Source of the DNA: a virus
Virus record (IMG/VR): IMGVR_UViG_3300021087_000009
Location: 1-64,000 of that record
Strand: one strand, 5' to 3'
Length of the DNA stretch: 64,000 nucleotides
Below the pieces are notes generated by a model. That model did not search any database. It had not been told where the DNA came from and worked only from the letters and a program-made list of their open reading frames with translations. Below are positions 1 to 8,728 of the stretch, piece after piece (position 1 is the first letter of the stretch; each line of letters opens with the position of its first letter). Both the position numbers and the translations under genes were made by a program.

Positions 1-2
1 GT

Positions 3-1958
3 GCAAATACAATTTCAGATTCACAAATAGGTAACGGTGGTGCTCCAGACATTCAATTTAAATATGAAGGTGCAACAACTACTCAAGCTAAACTAACAAT
101 GATTGGTGATACTACTCTTGCTGTTACGACAGCTGGCGCAACTATCAATAGTAAAGATGTAATGCTTGACGGTGCTGTAACATCACACTTAATTCCAGAT
201 ACAAATATTGCTTACGATTTAGGAAGTGCAACACACAAATTTAGAGATTTATACTTAGATGGTTCAAGTATTCATTTAGGTAGTACAATTTTAAGAGATG
301 ACGGCGCAGGTAGTTTACAAGTAAACCTTACAAACGTATTACAAATTGCCGCAGATGATTCAACTATACGCACAATTAATAGTGGAGAGTCAGTTAAGTT
401 TGTTGGAGCAGGATCTGTTACAACGGCTACTGACGCCGAAGGTAATCTTACAATTACAGGAAGTACAAATATTGTAAATGATACTACACCACAACTAGGT
501 GGCGAATTAGATACACAAGGTAATAATATTACAAATACAGGTAATATAGGACTAGGCGATAATAGCCATATTGATCTAGGACCATATTCTAAGATATCAG
601 ATACTTGGTTAAATAATCCTTATGGATACATGGTACTTGATCAGACCGACGCACCTGCGTTTGCCAGCGGACCAAGTATTGTTTTAAATTCTCACGGTTC
701 AAATGGTAACCAACAGCATTCAGATGGTGACTGGCTTGGTTCTTTGCTATGGTATGGTTATTCCTCAAACGGTACAAGTAGGGTTTTTGCTTTTTTAAGA
801 GCTACTGTTGAAGATGCAACTGATGGTGCTACAGAAGGACGCCTTAATATTCATCTTGGACATAATGGGGGATCTGCAACACCTTATGTATTTACTAATA
901 GCGGTATAGAGATGAATGCAGGTGTAGAATATTTAAAATTTCAAGGTGCAACTTATGATGCTACCAATATAACCACACTACAGGTAACAGATCCAACTGC
1001 CGCAAGAACAATTACATTGCCAGATGCAACTGGAACTATAGCGTTACAGAGTTGGGTTAACACACAAATTGCCGCAAGTTCTACTAGTGATTTAACAGGA
1101 AGTGTATTTGGTGATGACTCAACAGTACTAGTTGATGGTGTTAATAGTGCTATTAATTTAGATGGTACTGTTAAAGGTCATATAATACCAGATACAAACG
1201 ATACATACGACATTGGTTCAGCAACTTATAAAATTAGAGATTTATATCTAGGTAGCAATTCTTTACACATTGGTGCTACTGGAACAATAGGTATAACTGC
1301 TGACGTAATGACTGTGGCTGGAGCCACTGGTGGTTTTAAAGCTGTAGCATTTACTGGTAATAGTGGTGTGGCAATTGATGAGTTCAGTACAGATGGTACT
1401 ATGGCTGACAATAGTGATACGGCAGTTCCAACAGAACAAGCAGTTAAAACATACGTTGATGCAGGAGTTAATCCAACAGGGGCTGTTCTGTCATTTGCAG
1501 GTGCAAGTGCTCCAACAGGTTGGCTTCTTTGTTATGGACAAGCTATTAGTAGAACAACATACGCAGGCTTATTTACAGTACTAGCAGAAGTATACGGAGC
1601 AGGTGACGGATCAACAACTTTTAATGTGCCAGATTTACGTGGTCGTACTATTGCTGGACAAGATGATATGGGCGGAGCATCAGCTGATAGATTAACTGGT
1701 GCTGGCGGAGTAGGCGGCATTGATGGTGATGTACTAGGCGCTAGTGGCGGTACTGAAGCAGTAACACTTACTGAAGCACAAATGCCTGCTCATACTCATG
1801 ATTATACTAACCCACCATCTACAGGAACAGCCCAGAATTTTGCTGGTATTAGTGTTACAGGCGGTACTGGTACGTCACAAACAACAACAACAGGTAGTGG
1901 TAGTGCTCACGTTAACATGCAACCAACATTGATTTTAAATTATATTATTAAAACTTAA
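3..1958 (+). CDS. Tail fibre protein with C-terminal tail-collar domain, 5' partial
   Basis: The reading frame is open back to base 3, so the gene begins upstream of the window; the first ATG, at 99, is probably internal. The repetitive, Thr/Ser/Asn/Gly-rich body is typical of trimeric fibres. A motif of the form IPDTN..YD(L/I)GSAT.K(F/I)RDLYL occurs twice, about 330 residues apart. The last ~155 residues form a phage tail collar domain: GAVLSFAGASAPTGWLLCYG, then FNVPDLRGR, then AQMPAHTHD, ending NYIIKT. This domain is found at the receptor-facing end of T4-like short or long fibres. Exact fibre identity (gp12, gp37 or other) cannot be set from this fragment. Confidence 0.88.
   Translation, partial: ANTISDSQIGNGGAPDIQFKYEGATTTQAKLTMIGDTTLAVTTAGATINSKDVMLDGAVTSHLIPDTNIAYDLGSATHKFRDLYLDGSSIHLGSTILRDDGAGSLQVNLTNVLQIAADDSTIRTINSGESVKFVGAGSVTTATDAEGNLTITGSTNIVNDTTPQLGGELDTQGNNITNTGNIGLGDNSHIDLGPYSKISDTWLNNPYGYMVLDQTDAPAFASGPSIVLNSHGSNGNQQHSDGDWLGSLLWYGYSSNGTSRVFAFLRATVEDATDGATEGRLNIHLGHNGGSATPYVFTNSGIEMNAGVEYLKFQGATYDATNITTLQVTDPTAARTITLPDATGTIALQSWVNTQIAASSTSDLTGSVFGDDSTVLVDGVNSAINLDGTVKGHIIPDTNDTYDIGSATYKIRDLYLGSNSLHIGATGTIGITADVMTVAGATGGFKAVAFTGNSGVAIDEFSTDGTMADNSDTAVPTEQAVKTYVDAGVNPTGAVLSFAGASAPTGWLLCYGQAISRTTYAGLFTVLAEVYGAGDGSTTFNVPDLRGRTIAGQDDMGGASADRLTGAGGVGGIDGDVLGASGGTEAVTLTEAQMPAHTHDYTNPPSTGTAQNFAGISVTGGTGTSQTTTTGSGSAHVNMQPTLILNYIIKT
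168..281 (+). repeat. Fibre repeat copy 1 (IPDTN-YDLGSAT-DLYL)
   Basis: First of two 38-residue repeats inside the tail fibre. It encodes DGAVTSHLIPDTNIAYDLGS followed by a KFRDLYLDGSSIHLG-type segment. It probably marks a recurring beta-structured shaft module. Confidence 0.75.
1161..1274 (+). repeat. Fibre repeat copy 2 (IPDTN-YDIGSAT-DLYL)
   Basis: Second copy of the 38-residue fibre module, encoding DGTVKGHIIPDTNDTYDIGS followed by KIRDLYLGSNSLHIG. It matches copy 1 at most positions and lies just before the collar domain. Confidence 0.75.
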
Positions 1959-2356
1959 TGAACTACAACAGATTTCTTATCCATTCTTAGATATGGACAA
2001 GTATGACAAAGCCATCCTTTAGATGATACAATATAAAGTACTGGTTCTCTAGCTTCATTTATATGACAAGTAGAAAATGTCATAGTGCCCTTTTGTTCTA
2101 TAGGTTCATCACCAACTGTACAGGTAGCTAATGGTACTTTGTTAATTAAAGGAAATGCCCAAACAACATCTAATTTCCCATCATGATCTGTATCCATATA
2201 CGTAGTGATAGTTTTAGGTATATCTGACCATGACCAAAATGACATACTCCGAAAGAAGTCTGTTTTACTTGCAAACATAGTTGTTGGATTAATTTCTTCT
2301 GCTAATGCTGAAGTAGAAAAGATCAGGAAAACTGATATTAAAAATATTTTTTTCAT
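1955..2356 (-). CDS. Secreted protein with DxDxDG motif (paralogue of the protein at 59874)
   Basis: 133 aa with a clear signal peptide (MKKIFLISVFLIFSTSALA, cleavage after ALA). The mature part contains IPKTITTYMDTDHDGKLDVV, a DxDxDG calcium-loop-like motif, then a CT..TFSTCHI segment and a terminal HTCPY. The 163-aa protein at 59874-60365 has the same architecture (VPRSITIYYDVNNDGFPDVV, MFTTCKI, HTCSGCP), so the two are paralogues. The start lies 1 nt from the end of the upstream membrane-protein gene, indicating co-transcription. Function unknown; export and a Ca-binding fold are inferences. Confidence 0.75.
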   Translation of the reverse strand: MKKIFLISVFLIFSTSALAEEINPTTMFASKTDFFRSMSFWSWSDIPKTITTYMDTDHDGKLDVVWAFPLINKVPLATCTVGDEPIEQKGTMTFSTCHINEAREPVLYIVSSKGWLCHTCPYLRMDKKSVVVH

Positions 2357-2357
2357 A

Positions 2358-2717
2358 CTATTTGCCTTTTCGACGAGTTTTGCGTTGCTTAGATAGAAGC
2401 TCTAATTCATCAACATGCAGTTTTTGAACCCTTGAGATGTCTATCTTAATATCTCTTAGATTCTCTTGCATTTCTGTAAAACGATCATAACTTTCGCTAA
2501 AGAATTTATTTTGATTACTGATAGCGTCAACTACCCACCACCACCAAGTAAATGCAATAGTTCCAAATATTACTGCTATTGACATTTGAAGGATTTCAGT
2601 TACAGAATCTAAATTGAAATGTAGACTTAATAATAGTCCTAGTAAGGCTGTTAAAGGTAATACCCGTCCCACCCATACGTAAAATCTGGTGAAAGTAGTT
2701 TGATATACTCTCTTCAT
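2358..2717 (-). CDS. Small membrane protein with C-terminal coiled coil
   Basis: 119 aa. Two hydrophobic stretches are visible (about residues 17-33 and 43-63, the second with a run of four Trp), followed by a heptad-like charged helix and a basic tail ending KQRKTRRKGK. It is packed between a structural gene and the secreted-protein gene with 1-4 nt gaps. A cell-envelope role during late infection is possible, but no family is recognised. Confidence 0.65.
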   Translation of the reverse strand: MKRVYQTTFTRFYVWVGRVLPLTALLGLLLSLHFNLDSVTEILQMSIAVIFGTIAFTWWWWVVDAISNQNKFFSESYDRFTEMQENLRDIKIDISRVQKLHVDELELLSKQRKTRRKGK

Positions 2718-2721
2718 GGTG

Positions 2722-3843
2722 TTACTCTCCTATAACACCAAATGGTTTCCAAATCCCAGGTGTACCGCTTCGAATACATACCCAGCCAACATAGCCTGTT
2801 GGTTGTGGTTCTGAATTCCAAACAATATCGCCCTTACCGTAGATTCCATTCACAGGTGCTTCTCGTCCGACTTCGAATTTCTTATTTTCAAATTTGATTG
2901 GCCCAGATGTGCTGAAACATACGTCAGGATTGTTTACCCCTACTCCTAATTTTCCAGATATGGTTGTGATGCTGTCACTATCGGATCCAATTGTAATCCG
3001 ATTATTTGCTTTCAGTTCCACTCGGCATTGATTATCAGTGATTAATTTCATATCACTAGTAGTATAAGTTCCTACACTAACTGAATCATAATCAGGGTCG
3101 ACAATAAATTCCACTTCGTTACCTGCAACACTTAATTGTCCGTTACTAGCATCAGTACCTATACCGAGTCTCATTTGATCACCATCATAAAAGATGAATT
3201 GATCTATTATTAAATTGCCTTCGGTTCTAAGATTTCTTAATGTGCCTACACTTGTTAAACTTGAGGTCGCTACATTTGGGCCTAATTCGTTGTTACTTAA
3301 TACTTTAATATTGCCTATACAGTATTCAGCCTCTTCGTGTAAATCAATAGATTCACTTGACCAAATACGATCAGGATTTGCAGACATTATTAATTGCTTA
3401 GTATGTCCCGATCCTGTCCACATGAGTCCTTTACCATAAGGTCCGTCGTTTTCAGTACATTCAAATATTAAAGGAGTTGTTCGTTCGTTTCTAACATCTG
3501 CTTTTAGTTCATCTACTTCTAGTCTGGAAGCAGTAATAGTACCACCTACAGTAAGATTAGATTCTACTTTAACATCACCAAGCAGGTCGTGGACTGTAAG
3601 TGTGTCAGTAAGTACGCCATCGTTGGTTACAACAAGAGTTTGTTTTGTTGCTTCGTCGCGAATTCCTAAACTTGAGAAATCTGCAATTTTGCCACCGTGT
3701 ATTTTATTGCCACTTAAACTTCTATCTGCAATTTCAGGTGCAGGAAGTTGTCTGTGAGCAATAGTGTCGATCGCCTCACCTAATTGTAAAAGTCCGTTTT
3801 TTACTGCTAGAATTTCAGTATCATTTATATCATGTGTGCTCAT
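2722..3843 (-). CDS. Tail-fibre/structural protein
   Basis: 373 aa. The N-terminus resembles a virion attachment domain (MSTHDINDTEILAVKNGLLQ). The middle is beta-rich with repeated phrases (ESNLTVGGTITAS, LGIGTDASNGQLSVAG, KLGVGVNNPDV) usual in fibre and tailspike shafts. The C-terminus GDIVWNSEPQPTGYVGWVCI is a short capping domain seen in phage fibres. The start codon follows an ATAAATA element by 5 nt, so the mRNA is probably leaderless and late. Exact tail position unknown. Confidence 0.75.
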   Translation of the reverse strand: MSTHDINDTEILAVKNGLLQLGEAIDTIAHRQLPAPEIADRSLSGNKIHGGKIADFSSLGIRDEATKQTLVVTNDGVLTDTLTVHDLLGDVKVESNLTVGGTITASRLEVDELKADVRNERTTPLIFECTENDGPYGKGLMWTGSGHTKQLIMSANPDRIWSSESIDLHEEAEYCIGNIKVLSNNELGPNVATSSLTSVGTLRNLRTEGNLIIDQFIFYDGDQMRLGIGTDASNGQLSVAGNEVEFIVDPDYDSVSVGTYTTSDMKLITDNQCRVELKANNRITIGSDSDSITTISGKLGVGVNNPDVCFSTSGPIKFENKKFEVGREAPVNGIYGKGDIVWNSEPQPTGYVGWVCIRSGTPGIWKPFGVIGE

Positions 3844-3848
3844 ACTAG

Positions 3849-3855
3849 TATTTAT
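3849..3855 (-). promoter_or_regulatory. Late-type promoter element, leaderless
   Basis: ATAAATA read on the minus strand, followed by CTAGT and then the ATG of the fibre gene at 3843. If transcription starts 5-6 nt after the element, as for T4 late promoters, the mRNA begins at or next to the start codon. It overlaps the stop codon of the upstream gene. Confidence 0.65.
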
Positions 3856-5144
3856 CTTACTGCCTTAAGAATAATAGTATCGGTATTAATCCGGCCATTA
3901 AGTTTGATATCTACAGCATTAATATCTTCGAGGAAAGTACGTAGTTTAATCTTTCCGGCATCTTTAAATTCTTTAAGTTTTTCCTGTGGCTTTCTAAGGG
4001 TCTTTTGTACTGATTCTTCTTTAAAGCCTGTAATTGTTGTACCTTTAATACTTAATCCAGTACCATCACGTTCCAAATGCATTGGATCAACACTACTAGC
4101 AAGATATCTTCCTAATTTCCGTGTTTTAACATTAAAGATCCATAGTTCTTCACACCCTATAATGTCTATTGGGTTAATACTTGCTATTTGTAGTTTATCG
4201 TCTTTAATTGCATACTTTAATTTAGCAACTAATTTTTCTTTGCTTTTCGGTGCTCTTTTCCGTGTTTTCCGATTAGCTTTACCTTCTGCAATAACAAGTT
4301 CTAATGCACCTTTAAAGTTTAAAAGTCCTTCTAGTTTTAATTTTATAGCTTTTTTATCATAACACAAATATGCTTCTTTAAGTTGTTCTGCCCAATCTTG
4401 TTCTCTTTCACTTAACTTTGCAAGTTCTTTTTTAGAAAGCGGATTTAGTAATTCTTCTAATTCACTGATTTCATCAGTATAAAATTCTATTATTTTTCTA
4501 GCATGAGCTTGTGTTACTTTTAATTCAGCAAAGTGTTTAGGAAAGTTAAATCCTTGCGGATCAAACTTACTTGGCTCTTCAACCCATCCTTCTAACCAAT
4601 CATCAATTGGTTCCATCATTTTATAGGATTGCATTCTAATACGATCTTGTATAGATAACTTAGGACCACCAACTAGTTTTACTGCGGCGTCTTTCTTTTC
4701 TTGAACAATAGCTTCACCAATTGGAACTAATTCGTCTAGTTGTTTATGAAGCCAATCTGTTGTTTTTCTTGCTGGACCCATTAATCCAGGCATAGAATCT
4801 ATAAATTCTTGTTCTCCGGGATGTAAATCTGGCATACCTTTAGTTAGTTGCCTAGATAATGCTCCTAGAGTACAACTAAATTTATGATCAGGGCATTTAC
4901 CAATAGCTTGTGCTTTATCTTTATAGTTCTTATGATTCTTGCAATATTCTATAACCCAAGGTTTAAAGTCAGAAGACTTATGTTCTAAACGATAATGATC
5001 TAACGCACTACTTTTTGCATAATGAAAGTCTTTTGCAGACATTTCCAAACCGTTTGAAAGATCAGGCTCGTTGCCTTTGTTACTTGTTCGTCGAGCGATC
5101 TTTTTCTTTTTCTTACTTCCTCGTAAGTTAATCGACCGTGCCAT
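3852..5144 (-). CDS. Lys-rich protein of unknown function (probable virion-associated)
   Basis: 430 aa. It begins with a very basic tail (MARSINLRGSKKKKKIARR) and continues as charged alpha-helical sequence with a Cys/His cluster (CKNHKNYKDKAQAIGKCPDHKFSC) that could bind metal. The C-terminal part has beta-rich segments (GCEELWIFNVKTRKLGRYL). The start is supported by a GGAGA sequence upstream. It lies between DNA ligase and fibre genes and has its own sigma70-type promoter. No family is recognised; a structural or DNA-binding role is a guess from composition. Confidence 0.7.
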   Translation of the reverse strand: MARSINLRGSKKKKKIARRTSNKGNEPDLSNGLEMSAKDFHYAKSSALDHYRLEHKSSDFKPWVIEYCKNHKNYKDKAQAIGKCPDHKFSCTLGALSRQLTKGMPDLHPGEQEFIDSMPGLMGPARKTTDWLHKQLDELVPIGEAIVQEKKDAAVKLVGGPKLSIQDRIRMQSYKMMEPIDDWLEGWVEEPSKFDPQGFNFPKHFAELKVTQAHARKIIEFYTDEISELEELLNPLSKKELAKLSEREQDWAEQLKEAYLCYDKKAIKLKLEGLLNFKGALELVIAEGKANRKTRKRAPKSKEKLVAKLKYAIKDDKLQIASINPIDIIGCEELWIFNVKTRKLGRYLASSVDPMHLERDGTGLSIKGTTITGFKEESVQKTLRKPQEKLKEFKDAGKIKLRTFLEDINAVDIKLNGRINTDTIILKAVR

Positions 5145-5183
5145 CGTAAAATTTCTCCTTAAAGAATAACTGTTGCATTAGCT

Positions 5184-5211
5184 ATTATATAGCAAGGAAA
5201 TTAAAAGTCAA
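5184..5211 (-). promoter_or_regulatory. Sigma70-type promoter (16-nt spacer)
   Basis: TTGACT, 16 nt, TATAAT on the minus strand, directly upstream of the gene starting at 5144. Confidence 0.75.
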
Positions 5212-5230
5212 GTAAAAGTGGATTTAATTC

Positions 5231-6562
5231 TTAAATTTTTTCACCGGATTCAAAGCCTCTAAAGCATTTAAATCTTGGAAAACGTAAGCTATAAGTCTTT
5301 GAATCTTGTGATTTAGTTCGAGCATCTGCCCTAATTTCAATCAAAACACCAATGAGCTTATCACGGCTAGCCCAGAAGCTATCACGTTCACTGTCAGTGA
5401 AACCGCTTCCACAGTTAAGGTGATAAGTGTGTCCATCGTCTTCTCCTTCTACTATTACAGCACCCAAACGTCCTTCGTTACGTCCGGTACCTTCTTCTAC
5501 AGCAACTACTTTTAAAGTTACTTCAATGAATGGTTTTAGCTTTAACCAAGCTGTAGATCTTTTACATTCATATGGTGCATCAAGATCTTTAATCATAATA
5601 CCTTCGTATCCACCGTCTACAGCCGCTTTGTTTACGTTTGTATACGTTTTTTGCCCTTCATGGGTCTCTAGGTCTACTATTTCGTGATCAAGCACTTGTA
5701 CGTGCTCTAAGACATCTTTATGATCGTTATACCAATGTGTTAACATTTGGGTTCTAAGTTCTTGTGATTTATCCCAACCACCTTCCAAAAAGTCTTTTAA
5801 AGGTATAAAATCAAAGAGATGTAAAATAGCATCTTTGGCTGTAACATTACTTTTACGATGTACCTGTTTCATTAAGTCTTGAAAGTTATCGCTCATTACT
5901 TCTCCGTCCAACACTAAATCATATGGTGGTGGAGATTTTTTAACGACAGTTTGAATTTCATCAATAATATGTTGGAAGTTTATAAACTGTTTTCCGTTTC
6001 TGCTAAATTGTTCTATATTACCGTCTTTACGAACAATTGTCAAAACCCTTACACCGTCTAATTTAACTTCTAGCATCTTTTTGCCAGTAAGTTTCTTTTC
6101 GTGCTTTGCAGAGTCTTGTGCTAGTTGACAATTAAAAACTGGAACACTATATTTGTCAAATCCGTTTTTCTTAGCAACATTGTTAACAGTTTTTTCACTT
6201 ACTCCGCAACGTAAGTCTTTAATAAGAATTCTACGATAAAATCCATTCCATTGCTCTGCTGTTGCAGAACTCATTACAAGCTCAATAGCATCTCGTGCCG
6301 CATGGCCTGTTAATTCTCTATTTTTAAGTTTTTCAGCTAGTTCTTTAAATACTTTCCATTCACATCCCTGGCCTGAAATTACAGTATCTTTAGTAGGAAC
6401 TTGTTTAACGCCAAATGTGTATAAAGGATCTAAACACATTTTTACGCCTTCAAAGAACTCGTCAAGTCCTTCGTTCATTGCGTCTTTTAAAATGGATTCT
6501 TTAGCTAGACGAGAATTGTCTGCTTCTAGTTTTTCAATTATATTTTGTGGTTGTGTTCTCAT
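5231..6562 (-). CDS. ATP-dependent DNA ligase (T4 gp30-like)
   Basis: 443 aa, slightly shorter than T4 gp30. It seals nicks in duplex DNA during phage replication using an enzyme-AMP intermediate. Motif I is EVKLDGVRV, with Lys167 as the adenylated residue. The motif around DLVLDGEVM fits motif III, GGYEGIMIKD fits motif IV, and RSTAWLKLKP fits motif V. The N-terminal helical domain (GFYRRILIKDLRCGVSEKTV) is also typical. It has its own strong promoter (6597-6625) just downstream of the tRNA-Arg gene. Confidence 0.95.
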   Translation of the reverse strand: MRTQPQNIIEKLEADNSRLAKESILKDAMNEGLDEFFEGVKMCLDPLYTFGVKQVPTKDTVISGQGCEWKVFKELAEKLKNRELTGHAARDAIELVMSSATAEQWNGFYRRILIKDLRCGVSEKTVNNVAKKNGFDKYSVPVFNCQLAQDSAKHEKKLTGKKMLEVKLDGVRVLTIVRKDGNIEQFSRNGKQFINFQHIIDEIQTVVKKSPPPYDLVLDGEVMSDNFQDLMKQVHRKSNVTAKDAILHLFDFIPLKDFLEGGWDKSQELRTQMLTHWYNDHKDVLEHVQVLDHEIVDLETHEGQKTYTNVNKAAVDGGYEGIMIKDLDAPYECKRSTAWLKLKPFIEVTLKVVAVEEGTGRNEGRLGAVIVEGEDDGHTYHLNCGSGFTDSERDSFWASRDKLIGVLIEIRADARTKSQDSKTYSLRFPRFKCFRGFESGEKI

Positions 6563-6596
6563 TTATTTGCCTCTCTATTGCCTAATTATTATATAC

Positions 6597-6625
6597 ATTA
6601 TACAATCATTACCAATTAAAGTCAA
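6597..6625 (-). promoter_or_regulatory. Sigma70-type promoter for DNA ligase
   Basis: TTGACT, 17 nt, TATAAT on the minus strand, between tRNA-Arg and the ligase gene. This indicates early transcription by host RNA polymerase. Confidence 0.82.
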
Positions 6626-6634
6626 CCTCTTTTT

Positions 6635-6711
6635 TGGCGTGCCTGATAGGATTCGAACCTACGGCCTCTAGTTCCGCAAACTAACGCTCTATCCAACTGA
6701 GCTACAGGCAC
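6635..6711 (-). tRNA. tRNA-Arg (anticodon GCG), CCA encoded
   Basis: Cloverleaf on the minus strand. The acceptor stem is GTGCCTG/CAGGCAC, the discriminator is G and CCA is encoded. The anticodon stem TTAGT/ACTAG closes the loop TTGCGGA (U33, anticodon GCG). The T-arm loop is TTCGAAT. It would read CGC and CGU codons. A TTGACA box lies about 30 nt upstream at 6741-6746, but its -10 spacing is poor. Confidence 0.93.
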
Positions 6712-6747
6712 AACTAAACTGTATACTCTTTTTTGGCTTTTGTCAAG

Positions 6748-6921
6748 TTAAAAAGGACAACGTGTACCAACACGAATTGAATTATTATCAAAAATCTCTC
6801 GTGTTGAAACTCCGCCCTTATAATCTAGGTAAGTTTTTACTTCGCATGTTTTGATATATTCAGTGGTATTGGTGCAAGAGGTTATAAGTAAGATTACTAA
6901 TAATATGGTAAAAATTTTCAT
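6748..6921 (-). CDS. Small lipoprotein
   Basis: 57 aa. The N-terminal signal MKIFTILLVILLITSC ends in a lipobox (ITSC), so Cys16 is the predicted lipidation site. The mature part is about 42 residues with two more Cys. It lies between the tRNA-Arg gene and a terminator. Function unknown; small phage lipoproteins can act in superinfection exclusion or lysis, but nothing here shows which. Confidence 0.6.
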   Translation of the reverse strand: MKIFTILLVILLITSCTNTTEYIKTCEVKTYLDYKGGVSTREIFDNNSIRVGTRCPF

Positions 6922-6937
6922 CACTAACTATTTACTC

Positions 6938-6973
6938 AAAAAAAAAATGGACGACCCGAAAGCCGTCCATTTG
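6938..6973 (-). terminator. Rho-independent terminator
   Basis: Minus-strand hairpin AAATGGACG...CGTCCATTT with a 10-nt loop, followed by a run of T. It ends the transcript of the HTH-type gene at 6992-7237. Confidence 0.8.
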
Positions 6974-6991
6974 TGATCACTAAGCTAAAAT

Positions 6992-7237
6992 TTACTTAGT
7001 TGATGTAGCAAGTGCTTTGTAACCTGCGGCTACAACTGCTCTGCTAGGATTACCAAGACGATATTTTCTAACACCGTTCTTTTTAGTATTAAGATAAACA
7101 GCATGACCTGAAAATCTTAGTGACTGGATAACTGCTTGAGGATTGCCTGCTTTAAATTTGCTGGCGATCTGTTTGCTAGTTAGTTCTGAACCGTTTTTGA
7201 GTGCGGTTAGTACACTATCTTGAATTGTCTGCTTCAT
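6992..7237 (-). CDS. Small winged-helix-like DNA-binding protein
   Basis: 81 aa. A helix-turn-helix pattern is visible (SELTSKQIASKF..GNPQAVIQSLRFSGHAVYLN) followed by a basic wing (TKKNGVRKYRLGNPSRA). The gene is monocistronic, with a strong sigma70 promoter upstream and a terminator downstream. It is therefore a good candidate for an early, abundant regulatory or nucleoid protein. The specific target is unknown. Confidence 0.7.
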   Translation of the reverse strand: MKQTIQDSVLTALKNGSELTSKQIASKFKAGNPQAVIQSLRFSGHAVYLNTKKNGVRKYRLGNPSRAVVAAGYKALATSTK

Positions 7238-7291
7238 TATTGAGCCTCCTTATATAAGTAGTACAATTATTTGTACTGTTCAAGTTTTATT

Positions 7292-7320
7292 ATTATACGA
7301 TAATTAATGAGAGAAGTCAA
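7292..7320 (-). promoter_or_regulatory. Sigma70-type promoter
   Basis: TTGACT, 17 nt, TATAAT on the minus strand, driving the winged-helix-like gene at 6992-7237. Confidence 0.82.
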
Positions 7321-7335
7321 CCTTTAGTTAACCAA

Positions 7336-7938
7336 TTATATAAAATCGGGTCCATGTACCCAGCCTACTAAAGACTTTCGTGTGCCTTTTGTGACCGGAT
7401 GTACCTGATGAGGAATCCAAGACGGAAAAAATACTGCTTCGCCCTTATCTAATTTACATTTAAAGTTATCCCCACCTGTCCAAATCTCAAGGTCACCATC
7501 TTCGTATTCACTAGGGTCATTTAATCCAATTGAAAAAGATAGCTTTCGTCCAAAGCCGTTGCTCCCTTTAAGGAATGTGTCCGTATGGCATCTATAGTGG
7601 CCTGTTGGTGGATATACACTATATTGGAGAGGTTCAATATATGAAATATTGAATTTAAAATAGTTATTATTTACAAAATGAATTACTTCAGTTAGCTTAT
7701 TGTATACTTCTTCGTTTGTCCTAGTATCAATCCAAGCTATGTTTGTTATTCTATGTCGGTCGTTTTGTGGTTGGTCTTCCCCTAATGTTACTTTACCTTG
7801 CTGAAGCATTTCGTGGTTTTCTACAAAATCATCTAGTTGTTTAATTAAATCATCTGTTAAGGCATTTTTCACACAATAAAAGAATTGTTGATTATTTGAT
7901 GTTGAGTCTATCCAAAACCCTGCTCCTGTGTTGCTCAT
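7336..7938 (-). CDS. 2OG-Fe(II) oxygenase (prolyl-4-hydroxylase/PKHD type)
   Basis: 200 aa. The double-stranded beta-helix core shows the iron ligands HxD in GHYRCHTDTF and a distal His in FFPSWIPHQVHPV. It is followed by the 2-oxoglutarate-binding Arg in TKGTRKSLVGWVHGP. Members hydroxylate protein side chains or small molecules; the substrate here is unknown. Its start overlaps the stop of the upstream gene (ATGA), so the two are translationally coupled. Confidence 0.87.
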   Translation of the reverse strand: MSNTGAGFWIDSTSNNQQFFYCVKNALTDDLIKQLDDFVENHEMLQQGKVTLGEDQPQNDRHRITNIAWIDTRTNEEVYNKLTEVIHFVNNNYFKFNISYIEPLQYSVYPPTGHYRCHTDTFLKGSNGFGRKLSFSIGLNDPSEYEDGDLEIWTGGDNFKCKLDKGEAVFFPSWIPHQVHPVTKGTRKSLVGWVHGPDFI

Positions 7939-8639
7939 TTTTGCATATGGCCTATTTCTTGGAAATAGCTTCTAGTTATTACATCACTAAATAATGTACA
8001 TTGTTCACCTAGTTGTATTTCTATATCTATTTGTGTTGAATGATCAGTATTAGAATTATTTTTTAAACTTTGTTTCCGGAATGGATTTAAAAAATATATT
8101 GCGCCTTCTTGTAGATATAATGCGTCAAATCCTTCAACTTCTGCTACACATTTTTCTGTATTTGGCATTATTAGTGTCATCAGAACATTTAATTTATCTG
8201 TATCAAGATTATCAAATTTTAAATCTTTACTAGGCTCGTATAATACCGTAGTCGTGTTTGGTGGAATACGTGTATATCGTAGACAATTAATAGTATCAGC
8301 TGGAAATTCTTCCTTTATATAAGCTGACATCTCCGGTACTGGAAAGTTTTCCCAAGGAAGCCATTGCTTCTTGTTTTTAGCAATATATTCTAAAATTCCT
8401 TGATTATCTTTAAAGAGGTGTGGATATTGCATCCACAGTCTTTCAGTTTCAATTCGACCTTGATGATGCCAAGGCAATGGAATAAAATCTTGTGGCTTAA
8501 CAGAACTTAAATTAAATTTCAACCAGCCAATAGTACCTGACTTCATTTCGTTTAATACCCAATTAAAAACTGCTTGTCCATCAGTCTCGTCTATGGAGCC
8601 ATCACGTGGCATTTCAGGTAATTTTTGTTTTATTTCCAT
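7935..8639 (-). CDS. Conserved-looking protein, possible cupin/hydroxylase partner
   Basis: 234 aa, cytoplasmic, rich in aromatic residues (IPLPWHHQGRIETERLWMQY). The C-terminal half looks like a beta-barrel (VLMTLIMPNTEKCVAEVEGF, ALYLQEGAIYFLNPF), reminiscent of asparaginyl-hydroxylase-like cupins. However, I cannot point to a complete HxD...H set. It is coupled to the 2OG oxygenase at 7336-7938 by a 4-nt overlap. Confidence 0.6.
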   Translation of the reverse strand: MEIKQKLPEMPRDGSIDETDGQAVFNWVLNEMKSGTIGWLKFNLSSVKPQDFIPLPWHHQGRIETERLWMQYPHLFKDNQGILEYIAKNKKQWLPWENFPVPEMSAYIKEEFPADTINCLRYTRIPPNTTTVLYEPSKDLKFDNLDTDKLNVLMTLIMPNTEKCVAEVEGFDALYLQEGAIYFLNPFRKQSLKNNSNTDHSTQIDIEIQLGEQCTLFSDVITRSYFQEIGHMQK

Positions 8640-8713
8640 ACTAATTTTTTACACTTTCGTTTTTCAAAATCATACGATTCACAATACCAGTATTCTAATA
8701 TCCATTCAAACAT
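8630..8713 (-). CDS. Mini-protein of 27 aa
   Basis: Begins MFEWILEYWYCESYDF and ends KCKKLVWK. A strong ribosome-binding site (AAGGAG, 5 nt spacing) precedes the ATG, and the stop overlaps the ATG of the 234-aa gene. It sits between the tRNA-Thr gene and that gene. It could be a real coupled small protein or a leader peptide. Confidence 0.45.
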   Translation of the reverse strand: MFEWILEYWYCESYDFEKRKCKKLVWK

Positions 8714-8728
8714 AACTTCTCCTTATTT

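Noticed and set aside
99-1958. Diversity-generating retroelement target in the tail fibre
   Set aside because: No reverse transcriptase gene or template repeat was seen in the window.
3832-4362. 176-aa plus-strand frame
   Set aside because: Antisense to the Lys-rich 430-aa gene; no ribosome-binding site, hydrophobic composition expected from reversed Lys codons.
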